DNA of 43,924 nt from Jiangella aurantiaca (GTDB lineage Bacteria > Actinomycetota > Actinomycetes > Jiangellales > Jiangellaceae), in contig NZ_SMLB01000051.1 of the NCBI RefSeq assembly GCF_004349105.1, positions 1 through 43,924 on the forward strand, written 5' to 3'. Position numbers and translations under genes: made by a program. This document shows, one piece after another, positions 7,243 to 14,395 of this stretch; positions within the stretch are counted from its first letter, which is position 1, and each line of letters begins with the position of its first letter. The notes beneath the pieces were generated by a model. It saw only the letters and a list, made by a program, of their open reading frames with translations. It did no database searches and had not been told where the DNA came from.

Positions 7243-7267
7243 GTACCCGCTGGCGCACGGCGTAACC
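7243..7267 (-). promoter_or_regulatory. SigB/SigF-type promoter
   Basis: On the minus strand GGTT, 15 bases, GGGTAC (7248-7243), directly before the ATG at 7232. Confidence 0.5.
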
Positions 7268-7310
7268 GCGTACGGGGCGTGGCCCACCGCGAAACCGAGA
7301 GGAGCGAACC

Positions 7311-7721
7311 ATGCAGCACGACGAGTTCATCGCGACGATCCAGGAGCGCGCTCAGCTGGCCTCGCGCGGCGACGCCGAGCGGGCCACCCGCGCGACGCTG
7401 GAGACCCTCGGGGAGCGGATCCCCGGCGGCCTGGCCGCCAACCTCGCGGCCCAGTTGCCCATCGAGATCGGCGAGCACCTGCGCCGCACGCTGCCCTACG
7501 GCGCGACCGACGCGCCGGCCGAGCGGTTCGACGCGGACGAGTTCGTCGCCCGGGTCGCCTCGCGGTCGACCACCGACGAACCGGTCGCGGCCTACCGGGC
7601 GCGCGTCGTCTTCGAGGTGGTGGACGAGGCCACCGAGGGCGGCGTCGCCCAGAAGGTGGCCGAGACGCTGCCCGACGACATCCGCCGCCTGGTGACGGCC
7701 GGCAGCACCGGCGGCGTGTGA
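7311..7721 (+). CDS. DUF2267 family protein
   Basis: 136 residues. The tandem alpha-helical pattern (F-I-A-T-I-Q-E-R-A, A-E-R-A-T-R-A-T-L-E-T-L-G-E-R-I-P-G-G-L-A-A-N-L-A-A-Q-L-P, then a second repeat ending V-A-E-T-L-P-D-D-I-R-R-L) is that of DUF2267, a cytosolic helical domain common in stress regulons, function unknown. The ATG at 7311 follows GAGAGGAGC. No SigB-like element is seen directly upstream. The branching-enzyme-like paralogue at 7766 follows after 44 bases and is probably in the same operon. Confidence 0.85.
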   Translation: MQHDEFIATIQERAQLASRGDAERATRATLETLGERIPGGLAANLAAQLPIEIGEHLRRTLPYGATDAPAERFDADEFVARVASRSTTDEPVAAYRARVVFEVVDEATEGGVAQKVAETLPDDIRRLVTAGSTGGV

Positions 7722-7765
7722 CCGGAGAGCTCGAGCAGTTGACGATCTGCCGGAAGGAGCGCGAC

Positions 7766-8107
7766 ATGACCGACCCGACGCACAAGGCCGTCAGTGACCC
7801 GGAGGAGCACGCCGACCAGCCGGGTCAGACCCTGGTGACGCGGGACCACGAGGTGATCCGGCGCTGGGCGGAGTCGCGGGGCGCCGTGCCGGCCGGCACC
7901 GCTGACGTGCCGGGCACCACGGTGTCGCCCGGCACGCTGCAGCTGGCGCTGCCCGGCTCGGGCGCCGCGTCTGACGAGGTGTCGTGGGATCGCTGGTTCG
8001 AGTCCTTCGACCGATACGACCTGCGGTTCCGCTACCGCGAGGCCGAGGCCGACGGCACCACGAGCACCTTCTGGGAGCTCGACGCGTCCGGTCGCGAGGA
8101 GGGCTGA
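7766..8107 (+). CDS. Small conserved stress-island protein, paralogue of 1128-1412
   Basis: 113 residues with a Glu/Asp-rich 30-residue N-terminal extension. The core (R-D-H-E-V-I-R-R-W, L-Q-L-A-L-P-G, E-V-S-W-D-R-W-F-E-S-F-D, L-R-F-R-Y) repeats that of the product of 1128-1412. The ATG has GGAAGG upstream. Function is unknown; automated 'glucan branching enzyme' labels for this family are not supported by any active-site motif. Probably co-transcribed with the DUF2267 gene. Confidence 0.8.
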   Translation: MTDPTHKAVSDPEEHADQPGQTLVTRDHEVIRRWAESRGAVPAGTADVPGTTVSPGTLQLALPGSGAASDEVSWDRWFESFDRYDLRFRYREAEADGTTSTFWELDASGREEG

Positions 8108-8126
8108 CCGCCCGGCGGGGACGCGC

Positions 8127-8327
8127 TCATGGCGTCCGTCGCGCGGCCGCGAGCTGCATCATGCGCAGCGTCAGCATGCGCTTGACGACCGGGCGGTCGG
8201 CGTGTGCGGCCTCGTACTTCAGCGCGGTCGCCAGGCCGGCCTCGTCGAGACCCTTGATCAGCCGTGGCAGCCGCATGACGGTCACGTCGTCGTAGTCCGC
8301 AACGGGCGGTTCCTGGATGAGCGCCAT
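8127..8327 (-). CDS. Small hypothetical stress-island protein
   Basis: 66 residues: a polar start (Q-E-P-P-V-A-D-Y-D-D-V-T-V-M-R-L-P-R-L-I-K-G-L), then a helix with A-L-K-Y-E-A-A-H-A-D-R-P-V-V-K-R-M-L-T. It is soluble. ATG at 8327 is chosen for its GGAGG ribosome site; the longer ORF adds unconserved-looking residues that cross the promoter. SigB-type promoter at 8362-8386. I do not recognise the family. Confidence 0.7.
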   Translation of the reverse strand: MALIQEPPVADYDDVTVMRLPRLIKGLDEAGLATALKYEAAHADRPVVKRMLTLRMMQLAAARRTP

Positions 8328-8361
8328 CCCGTCCTCCCAGACGTCGGCTACTCCCGATCCA

Positions 8362-8386
8362 CTACCCGGCGGCCGCCAAAGCACAC
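8362..8386 (-). promoter_or_regulatory. SigB/SigF-type promoter
   Basis: On the minus strand GTGT, 15 bases, GGGTAG (8367-8362); 34 bases before the ATG at 8327. Confidence 0.5.
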
Positions 8387-8410
8387 CCGGCGCGGGAGTG
8401 GCGCCGGCCG

Positions 8411-8917
8411 CTACTCGGGCGGTTCTAGGGTCGCCAGCCAGACGGTGAGCAGCTCCTCGAGCCGGTCCGCCGCCTCGGCGCCGAGCTCGTCGACCAGGCG
8501 GCGCTCGTTGCGCATGTGCTCGGTGAACGCGCGGTCGATGAGCTCCTGGCCGGCAGGGGTGAGCGCGACGACCCGGCCGCGGCCGTCCGCCTGGCTGTGG
8601 CGGCGGGTGACCAGGCCGCCGCGTTCAAGGCGGTCGAGGCGTTTGGTCATCGCGCCGGTCGTCACCATGGTGAACCGGGCCAGCTCGCCGGGGGCGCGCT
8701 CGTACGGCGCGCCGGCCCGGCGCAGCGTCGCGAGCACGTCGAACTCGCCGGCGCTCAGGCCGTGCCGCTGGTAGACGAGGTCCAGCCGGGCGTCCAGGAG
8801 CGCGGCCACCCGGTGCAGCCGGCCGATGACGCCCTGGGGGCGGACGTCGACGTCGGGGCGTTCACGGGCCCACTCGGCCTGGATGCGGGCCACGCGGTCG
8901 GCGGGGCTGGCGGTCAT
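8411..8917 (-). CDS. MarR-family transcriptional regulator
   Basis: 168 residues with the MarR winged helix: L-S-A-G-E-F-D-V-L-A-T-L-R-R-A-G, recognition helix V-T-T-G-A-M-T-K-R-L-D-R-L-E-R-G-G-L-V, and the wing R-R-H-S-Q-A-D-G-R-G-R-V-V-A-L-T-P-A-G. The long helices at both ends give the dimer interface. It is divergent from an EamA-type exporter; the 32-base gap holds two palindromes that are probably its operators. It most likely represses the exporter and itself until a ligand binds. Confidence 0.92.
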   Translation of the reverse strand: MTASPADRVARIQAEWARERPDVDVRPQGVIGRLHRVAALLDARLDLVYQRHGLSAGEFDVLATLRRAGAPYERAPGELARFTMVTTGAMTKRLDRLERGGLVTRRHSQADGRGRVVALTPAGQELIDRAFTEHMRNERRLVDELGAEAADRLEELLTVWLATLEPPE

Positions 8918-8930
8918 GCCGCAAGGATAA

Positions 8931-8946
8931 AGCTTCCAAGGAAGCT
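8931..8946. promoter_or_regulatory. Perfect 16-bp palindrome, probable MarR operator 1
   Basis: AGCTTCCAAGGAAGCT lies between the divergent MarR and exporter genes. Its right half also contains AAGGAAG, which could serve as the exporter's ribosome site. Confidence 0.7.
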
Positions 8947-8949
8947 AAA

Positions 8950-9939
8950 GTGCCTTCCATGGAAGCTAGCTTGCGGTGGGTGCTGGTGACGGCGATCGCC
9001 CCGGTCGCATGGGGCTCGAACTACTACGTCATCCACCAGTTCCTGCCCGACGACCACCCGCTCTACGGCGCGGCGATCAGGGCGCTGCCGGCCGGCATGG
9101 TGCTGCTGGCGGCCTGCCGGCGGCTGCCGCGGGGCGTGTGGTGGCTGCGGTCGCTGGTGCTGGGCGTGCTGAACGTCGGCGCGTTCTTCGTCCTGATCTA
9201 CCTGGCCGCCCTGCTGCTGCCGTCCAGCGTCGCGGCGACGGTCATGGCCGCCTCGCCCGCGGTGATGATGCTGCTGGCCTGGGCGCTGCTGGCCCAGCGC
9301 CCGCGGGTGCGGCAGCTGGCCGCCGCGAGCGCCGGCCTCGCCGGGGTGGCGCTCATGGTCGGTGCAGGCGCACAGGCGCTGGACGTGCGCGGCGTGCTCG
9401 CCTCCTTCGCGGCGATGACGATGTCGTCGCTGGGCTACGTGCTTGCCCGCCGCTGGGGCGACGGCGTCGACGTGCTGTCGTCTACGGCGTGGCAGCTGGT
9501 CGCCGGCGGGGTCGTGCTGCTGCCGATCGCGGTCGCCGTGGAGGGCGCGCCGCCCGCGCTCGACCCGCCGGCGGTGGCCGGCTTCGCGTACACGACGCTG
9601 GTGGCCACCGCGCTGGCGTTCGTCGCGTGGTTCGCCGGGCTGCGGCACCTGTCCGCAGGCGCCGTCGGGCTGGTCGGCCTGCTGAACCCGGTGACCGGCG
9701 TGCTGCTCGGCGCCGGCGTCGCGGGGGAGGTGCTCACCGGCCGGCAGTTCGCCGGGCTGGCCCTCGTGCTCGGCGGGGTCCTGCTCGGCCTGCGCACGGG
9801 GCGAGCGCGCCGGCGGCGCCGCTCAGTGCGGGACGACGGCGACCGGGCAGGTGGCGTGGTGCAGGACGGCCCGGCTGGTGGAGCCGAGCAGCATGCTGCG
9901 CACGTTGCTGCGGCCACGCGAGCCGACGACGACCAGTGA
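8950..9939 (+). CDS. EamA/DMT-family exporter (10 transmembrane helices)
   Basis: 329 residues from GTG 8950, or 326 from ATG 8959. GTG is preferred because AAGGAAG lies five bases before it; that motif belongs to the palindrome, so the choice is uncertain. Two EamA repeats of about five helices are visible (P-V-A-W-G-S-N-Y-Y and later A-W-F-A-G-L-R-H-L-S-A-G-A-V-G-L-V-G-L-L-N-P-V). Family members export amino acids, metabolites or drugs. The last 39 codons run antisense through the universal stress protein gene and form a charged tail without a membrane segment. The adjacent MarR regulator suggests a toxic-compound exporter. Confidence 0.88.
   Translation: MPSMEASLRWVLVTAIAPVAWGSNYYVIHQFLPDDHPLYGAAIRALPAGMVLLAACRRLPRGVWWLRSLVLGVLNVGAFFVLIYLAALLLPSSVAATVMAASPAVMMLLAWALLAQRPRVRQLAAASAGLAGVALMVGAGAQALDVRGVLASFAAMTMSSLGYVLARRWGDGVDVLSSTAWQLVAGGVVLLPIAVAVEGAPPALDPPAVAGFAYTTLVATALAFVAWFAGLRHLSAGAVGLVGLLNPVTGVLLGAGVAGEVLTGRQFAGLALVLGGVLLGLRTGRARRRRRSVRDDGDRAGGVVQDGPAGGAEQHAAHVAAATRADDDQ
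8954..8965. promoter_or_regulatory. 12-bp palindrome, probable MarR operator 2
   Basis: CTTCCATGGAAG repeats the TTCC-N2-GGAA core of operator 1 with a centre-to-centre distance of 21 bp, two helical turns. It overlaps the first codons of the exporter gene. Confidence 0.6.
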
Positions 9940-10659
9940 GGCGTCCGAGGCCGCCCCGACGATGACGTCGGCCGGGTCGCCGGGCTCGACGACGGTGGCG
10001 ACGTCGACGGTGGCGCCGGTCGCCGCGCGGGCTCGGTCCACCGCGGCGGCGACCAGGGCCTCGGTCTCCTGGCGCTCCGGCACCGCGACGTGGCCGCGCA
10101 TCCGGTAGGCGGCGACCACCACGACCCGCGCGGAGCGCAGGCCGGCCTCGGTCAGCGCGAACCGCAGCGATGCGTCACCGTGCGCCGAGCCGTCGACGCC
10201 CACCACCACGGAGCCGTCACCGGCAGTCCCGTCGGGCGGGACGACGACCGCCGGGCAGGTCGCGTGCGTGGCGACCCGGCCGCTCACCGAGCCCAGGACC
10301 AGCGAGCCGATGGTGCTCAGGCCGCGCGTGCCGGCCACCACGAGGTCGGCGTCCTTGGACGCGTCGAGGAGCGCCTGGGCCGGCGGGCGCAGGATGAGGA
10401 AGGTGTCGACGTCGAGGTCGGGCGCCGTCTCCTTCGCGCGTTGCCGCGCGGTGTCGAGAACGTCCATCGCGTAGGCACGCAGCTCGTCGGACGGCGGCAG
10501 GGTGGCGGCGCGACCGAACGGCACGGCCGCCATCGGCATCCACAGACCGTAGACGACGTGTAGCGGGACACCGCGCAGCTCGGCCTCGGCCGCCGCCCAG
10601 TCCAGGGCGGCGCCGCTGTCGGGCGACCCGTCGACGCCGACGACGATCGCGTTGCTCAT
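9823..10659 (-). CDS. Universal stress protein with two UspA domains
   Basis: 278 residues with two UspA folds: residues about 3-140 and 148-276. Each has the ATP-binding G-2x-G-9x-G-S/T motif (G-T-R-G-L-S-T-I-G-S-L-V-L-G-S and G-S-R-G-R-S-N-V-R-S-M-L-L-G-S-T), each followed by a T-C-P-V/A-V-V strand. Each domain starts V-V-G-V-D-G-S. In actinobacteria such tandem Usps respond to hypoxia and stationary phase. ATG at 10659. A GGGTAC box 25 bases upstream suggests SigB control but its -35 is not clear. Confidence 0.93.
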   Translation of the reverse strand: MSNAIVVGVDGSPDSGAALDWAAAEAELRGVPLHVVYGLWMPMAAVPFGRAATLPPSDELRAYAMDVLDTARQRAKETAPDLDVDTFLILRPPAQALLDASKDADLVVAGTRGLSTIGSLVLGSVSGRVATHATCPAVVVPPDGTAGDGSVVVGVDGSAHGDASLRFALTEAGLRSARVVVVAAYRMRGHVAVPERQETEALVAAAVDRARAATGATVDVATVVEPGDPADVIVGAASDASLVVVGSRGRSNVRSMLLGSTSRAVLHHATCPVAVVPH

Positions 10660-10683
10660 GGTGGTCTCCGTTCTCGACTCGGT

Positions 10684-10689
10684 GTACCC
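10684..10689 (-). promoter_or_regulatory. SigB-like -10 box upstream of usp
   Basis: GGGTAC on the minus strand, 25 bases before the ATG at 10659. No GNNT appears at 14-16 bases, so this is only a partial match. Confidence 0.3.
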
Positions 10690-10792
10690 CCTGGGTCCAG
10701 GATCGTCGGCCGGACGGCCCGCGGTCCAGAGGATGAGGTCCGCCGGGCCGGTGACGTTGGTCCCGAGGCATTGCACATACCGGGCGAGTGAG

Positions 10793-10806
10793 TGCAATAT
10801 ATTGCA
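10793..10806. promoter_or_regulatory. 14-bp palindrome over the GntR start codon, probable autoregulatory operator
   Basis: TGCAATATATTGCA is a perfect palindrome in an AT-rich patch, ending on the A of the ATG at 10806. A TTGCAC (10771-10776) and the CAATAT inside the palindrome (18 bases apart) could be -35 and -10. Transcription would then begin at or near the ATG, giving a leaderless mRNA. Confidence 0.6.
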
Positions 10807-11456
10807 TGCCCGTACCGGAAGGTGAGCCCGCAATCGGCCGGCGACTGCTGCGCGACGACGTCTACGGCCGGCTCCGCGAGGCGATCGTCGGCGGCGTGCT
10901 GGCCCCGGGCGAGCAGCTGCGCGACGGCGAGCTGGCCGCCTGGCTCGGGGTCAGCCGCACTCCTGTGCGCGAGGCGCTGCTGCGGCTGGCCGAGGCGGGC
11001 CTGGTGGTGGCCCGGCCGGGCCGCTCCACGACGGTGAGCCCGCTAAACGTCCGCGATCTGCGCGACGCCCGCGACGTGGTCGCGGCGCTGCACGAGGTGG
11101 CGGTGCGCGAGGCGGTCGCCGAGCTCACCGCGGGCGACCTCGACGCCATGCGGTCGGCCAACGCGCGCTTCTGCGCGGCGGTCCGGCAGGGCGACGTCGA
11201 CGCGGCGATCCGGGCCGACGACGAGCTGCACGCGGTCCCCGTCGCCGTGGCCGCGAACCGCGCGCTGGCCGCCGTACTCGAGCGGTACACGCCCGTGCTG
11301 CGGCGGGCCGAGCGGCTGCGCTTCTCCACCTTGGGCGGGCGGGCCTCCGTCGCCCGGCACGACGAGTTGATCCGGCTCTGCGCGGCCGGCGACGCGGACC
11401 GGGCGGCGACCGTCGCCTTCGACACCTGGCACAGCCTGCCGACCCCCGAGGAGTGA
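10806..11456 (+). CDS. GntR-family regulator (FadR/FCD type)
   Basis: 216 residues. N-terminal winged helix with [44 protein letters not shown], the classic GntR signature, then an all-helical FCD ligand-binding domain with [10 protein letters not shown] and a late helical H-D-E-L. ATG at 10806 is chosen; GTG 10788 in frame would place the operator inside the gene. Its stop overlaps the leader of the ACC deaminase gene (3-base gap), so the pair forms an operon. It probably senses ACC or a related amino acid, an inference from neighbourhood. Confidence 0.9.
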   Translation: MPVPEGEPAIGRRLLRDDVYGRLREAIVGGVLAPGEQLRDGELAAWLGVSRTPVREALLRLAEAGLVVARPGRSTTVSPLNVRDLRDARDVVAALHEVAVREAVAELTAGDLDAMRSANARFCAAVRQGDVDAAIRADDELHAVPVAVAANRALAAVLERYTPVLRRAERLRFSTLGGRASVARHDELIRLCAAGDADRAATVAFDTWHSLPTPEE

Positions 11457-11458
11457 CC

Positions 11459-12481
11459 ATGGCCCTGTCCGACTTCCCCCGGCACTCGCTGACCTTCGGT
11501 CCGAGCCCGGTCCATCCGCTGCCGCGGCTGACGACGCACCTCGGCGGTGCGGCGGTCTGGGCCAAGCGCGACGACTGCAACGCCGGCCTCGCCTACGGCG
11601 GCAACAAGACCCGCAAGCTGGAGTACATCGTCCCCGACGCGCTCGCGCAGGGCGCCGACACGCTGGTGTCGATCGGCGGCTACCAGTCCAACCACACCCG
11701 CCAGGTGGCCGCCGTCGCCGCGTCGCTCGGCCTGAAGGCGGTGCTCGTCCAGGAGCACTGGGTCGACTGGCCCGACCCGCTGAACGACCGCGTCGGCAAC
11801 ATCATGCTGAGCCGCATCATGGGCGCCGAGATCCGGCTCGACCCCGCCGGCTTCGGCATCGGGATCAAGGAGTCCTGGAACCGTGCGATCGAGGACGTGA
11901 CGGCGCGCGGCGGGCGGCCGTACCCGATCCCGGCCGGAGCGTCGGACCACCGGCTCGGCGGGCTCGGCTTCGCGAACTGGGCGTACGAGGTGGAGGCGCA
12001 GGAACGCGAGCTGGGCGTCTTCTTCGACACCATCGTGGTCTGCGCCGTCACCGGCTCCACCCAGGCCGGCATGATCGCCGGGTTCGCCGCGCTGGAGGAG
12101 GCCGGCGGGCGGCCGCGCCGGGTGATCGGCATCGACGCCAGTGCGACACTGGACGAGACCCGCGACCAGGTCGCCCGCATCGCCCGGGCCACGGCCGAGC
12201 TGATCGGCGTCGCCCGGCCGCTGCGCGACGGCGAGATCGTCGTCCTCCCCGGCTGGGCGGGCGAGCGGTACGGCGTCCCGATGGAGTCGACGCTCGACGC
12301 GATCCGGCTCACCGGCCGGCTCGAGGGCGTGATCCTCGACCCGGTCTACGAGGGCAAGTCGATGGCCGGGCTGATCGACCTCGTCACCGGCGGCGAGATC
12401 CCGCGCGACGCCACTGTCCTCTACGCGCACCTCGGCGGGCAGCCGGCGCTGAACGCGTACAGCGGGCTGTTCACCCACTGA
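11459..12481 (+). CDS. acdS: 1-aminocyclopropane-1-carboxylate (ACC) deaminase
   Basis: 340 residues, co-linear with the Pseudomonas enzyme as I remember it. It is PLP-dependent and cleaves ACC, the plant ethylene precursor, to 2-oxobutanoate and ammonia in the cytoplasm. Visible: F-G-P-S-P near the N terminus, [10 protein letters not shown] with PLP lysine K50, [10 protein letters not shown] with S77, and D-P-V-Y-E-G-K-S-M with Y297 and E298. Y-A-H-L-G-G carries L325. Tyr-Glu and Leu at these positions are the residues said to separate true ACC deaminases from D-cysteine desulfhydrases. The ATG follows GAGGAG. It allows the host to lower plant ethylene or use ACC as nitrogen. Confidence 0.93.
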   Translation: MALSDFPRHSLTFGPSPVHPLPRLTTHLGGAAVWAKRDDCNAGLAYGGNKTRKLEYIVPDALAQGADTLVSIGGYQSNHTRQVAAVAASLGLKAVLVQEHWVDWPDPLNDRVGNIMLSRIMGAEIRLDPAGFGIGIKESWNRAIEDVTARGGRPYPIPAGASDHRLGGLGFANWAYEVEAQERELGVFFDTIVVCAVTGSTQAGMIAGFAALEEAGGRPRRVIGIDASATLDETRDQVARIARATAELIGVARPLRDGEIVVLPGWAGERYGVPMESTLDAIRLTGRLEGVILDPVYEGKSMAGLIDLVTGGEIPRDATVLYAHLGGQPALNAYSGLFTH

Positions 12482-12526
12482 CCCTCCGCGTGCGGCGCTG
12501 TCGGTGCCGGGCGGGAGGATGAGGGC

Positions 12527-14227
12527 GTGCAGCCTGTCGTGGTCCCGGAGCCGGGCGGTTCGGTGCGCGTGGCCGGCCGGCGGGTCACGGTGGGCGAGCT
12601 GGCCTCCGTCATCGCGTCGGCCGACCCCGCGTCGCGCTGGACCTGGGACGACACCAACCGGTGGTATCCGGCGCTGCTGGCCGCCGGGGTGCGGGTCGAG
12701 CGGGCGTACGACCTGCGGCTGGCGCACCGCATCCTGCGGCGGTCGGCGCTGGCGACCTGGCCCGAACCGGACGACGCCGAGCCCGGGTCGTGGGACACCA
12801 GGCCGCCCGCGCCGCTGACGTCCGTCCGCGACGAGCCGGCGATGCTGTTCCCCGCGCCCGGCCCGACCGACGACGTCCCGGAGCCCGACCCGGTGGCCGA
12901 GCTCGCGCTCCAGGACGCCGTCGTGGCCGGGTCGGCGGCGGCCGGGCGGCTGCGGCTGCTGTTGGCGGCGGAGTCGGCGGGCGCACTGGCGGCGGTCGAG
13001 ATGTTCCACGCCGGGCTGCCGTGGCTGGCCGACGTCCACGACGCGGTGCTGACGGAGACGCTCGGGCCGCGCCCGCGTCTGGGCGAGCGTCCGGCCCGGC
13101 TGGAGGAGCTGGCGCACCACATCCGCGCCGCGCTGGGCGCGCCGGCGACCCTCAACCCCGACTCGCCGCGCGACCTGCTCCGGGCGATCGAGCGGGCCGG
13201 CGTCGGCGCGCGCAGCCTGCGCAAATGGGAGCTGGAGCGGCTGGACCACCCGGTCGTCGAGCCGTTGCTGGAGTACAAGTCGCTGTACCGGCTGCTCACC
13301 GCGAACGGCTGGGCCTGGCTCGACGCGTGGGTGCGCGACGGCCGGTTCCGTAGTGAGTATGTCGTCGGCGGCGTCGTCACCGGCCGGTGGGCGTCCAGCG
13401 GCGGGGGAGCGCTGCAGCTGCCGAAGAGCGTCCGCCGTGCCGTCGTCGCCGACCCCGGCTGGACCTTCGTCGTCGCCGACGCCGCCCAGCTCGAGCCGCG
13501 CGTGCTGGCCGCCATGGCCGGTGACGAGGTCATGGCGGCGGCCGGCCGCGGGCCGGACGGCCGGGGCGCCGACATGTACGAGGGCATCGTCGCGTCCGGC
13601 GCGGTGCCGACCCGCGAGCTGGCCAAGGTCGGCATGCTCGGCGCGATGTATGGCGGCACGACCGGCTCCAGCGGCCAGGTGCTGCCGCGGCTGGCGAAGG
13701 CGTTTCCCCGCTCGCTGGCGTTCGTCGACGAGGCCGCGCGGGCCGGCGAGCGCGGCGAGATCGTCACGACCCACCTCGGGCGCAGCTCCCCGCTGCCGGG
13801 TGCGACGTGGCACGAGGCGCAGTCCGGCGCCTACCAGGACGACGCCGGCGACGACGACGTCGCGAAGGCCCGGTCGTACGCGCGGTCGTGGGGCCGGTTC
13901 ACCCGCAACTTCGTCGTGCAGGGCACGGCGGCGGAGTGGGCGCTGTGCTGGCTGGCCTCGATCCGGCGGCGGCTGTGGGCGCTCGGGGTGTCGTCGGCGC
14001 CTGAGGCGAGCGCCGGGCCGGTTCCGGTCCCGTTCGCCGGCCGCCCGCACCTGGTGTTCTTCGTGCACGACGAGATCGTCGTCCACACGCCGGCCGACCT
14101 CGCCGACGCCGTCGCCGCCGAGGTCCAGGCCGCCGCGGCCGAGGCCGGCCGCCTCCTGTTCGGCGACTTCCCCGTGCAGTTCCCCCTCAGCTTCGCCGTC
14201 GCCGCCAGCTACGCCGACGCGAAGTGA
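12527..14227 (+). CDS. Family A DNA polymerase without 5' nuclease (Pol I-like)
   Basis: 566 residues from a GTG with GGAGG upstream. The polymerase core is complete: motif A V-V-A-D-A-A-Q-L-E-P-R (Asp318), motif B R-E-L-A-K-V-G-M-L-G-A-M-Y-G-G, motif C F-V-H-D-E-I-V-V (Asp515), and the thumb/palm K-S-V-R-R-A-V-V. Both catalytic Asp are intact. The usual 5' nuclease is absent, and the N-terminal 200 residues lack the D-x-E of a working 3'-5' exonuclease. Similar actinobacterial proteins are annotated 'bifunctional 3'-5' exonuclease/DNA polymerase'; that exonuclease part is not supported here. Role unknown, perhaps repair or lesion bypass. Confidence 0.88.
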   Translation: MQPVVVPEPGGSVRVAGRRVTVGELASVIASADPASRWTWDDTNRWYPALLAAGVRVERAYDLRLAHRILRRSALATWPEPDDAEPGSWDTRPPAPLTSVRDEPAMLFPAPGPTDDVPEPDPVAELALQDAVVAGSAAAGRLRLLLAAESAGALAAVEMFHAGLPWLADVHDAVLTETLGPRPRLGERPARLEELAHHIRAALGAPATLNPDSPRDLLRAIERAGVGARSLRKWELERLDHPVVEPLLEYKSLYRLLTANGWAWLDAWVRDGRFRSEYVVGGVVTGRWASSGGGALQLPKSVRRAVVADPGWTFVVADAAQLEPRVLAAMAGDEVMAAAGRGPDGRGADMYEGIVASGAVPTRELAKVGMLGAMYGGTTGSSGQVLPRLAKAFPRSLAFVDEAARAGERGEIVTTHLGRSSPLPGATWHEAQSGAYQDDAGDDDVAKARSYARSWGRFTRNFVVQGTAAEWALCWLASIRRRLWALGVSSAPEASAGPVPVPFAGRPHLVFFVHDEIVVHTPADLADAVAAEVQAAAAEAGRLLFGDFPVQFPLSFAVAASYADAK

Positions 14228-14312
14228 CGGCGACCCAGCAACGCCGCCCGCGGATGGTTGAGGGATCCCTGATGCGCACGCCGAGCACGCCGAGGGCGCA
14301 GGCCCTCCCCCC

Positions 14313-14383
14313 GTTGATCTTGGAGTTGTTCGGCTATTGCGGGCGATATGTCCGATAGATGGCCGAACAACTCCAAGATCAAC
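14313..14383 (+). repeat. Dispersed palindromic element, copy 3 (71 bp)
   Basis: Arms 14313-14334 and 14362-14383 (22 bp, perfect) with a loop one base shorter than in copy 1 and nearly the same sequence. Same orientation as copy 1. It lies 85 bases past the polymerase stop. Bases 14228-14312 before it show no coding signal. Confidence 0.88.
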
Positions 14384-14395
14384 GAAGGGGGCGGG

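Noticed and set aside
10684-10709. Full SigB promoter for usp
   Set aside because: The GGGTAC box is present but no GNNT lies 14-16 bases upstream, so only a partial -10 is listed.
242-14383. Palindromes as IS elements or phage attachment sites
   Set aside because: No transposase or integrase, no tRNA gene and no target duplication are visible; the loop is only 23-26 bases long.
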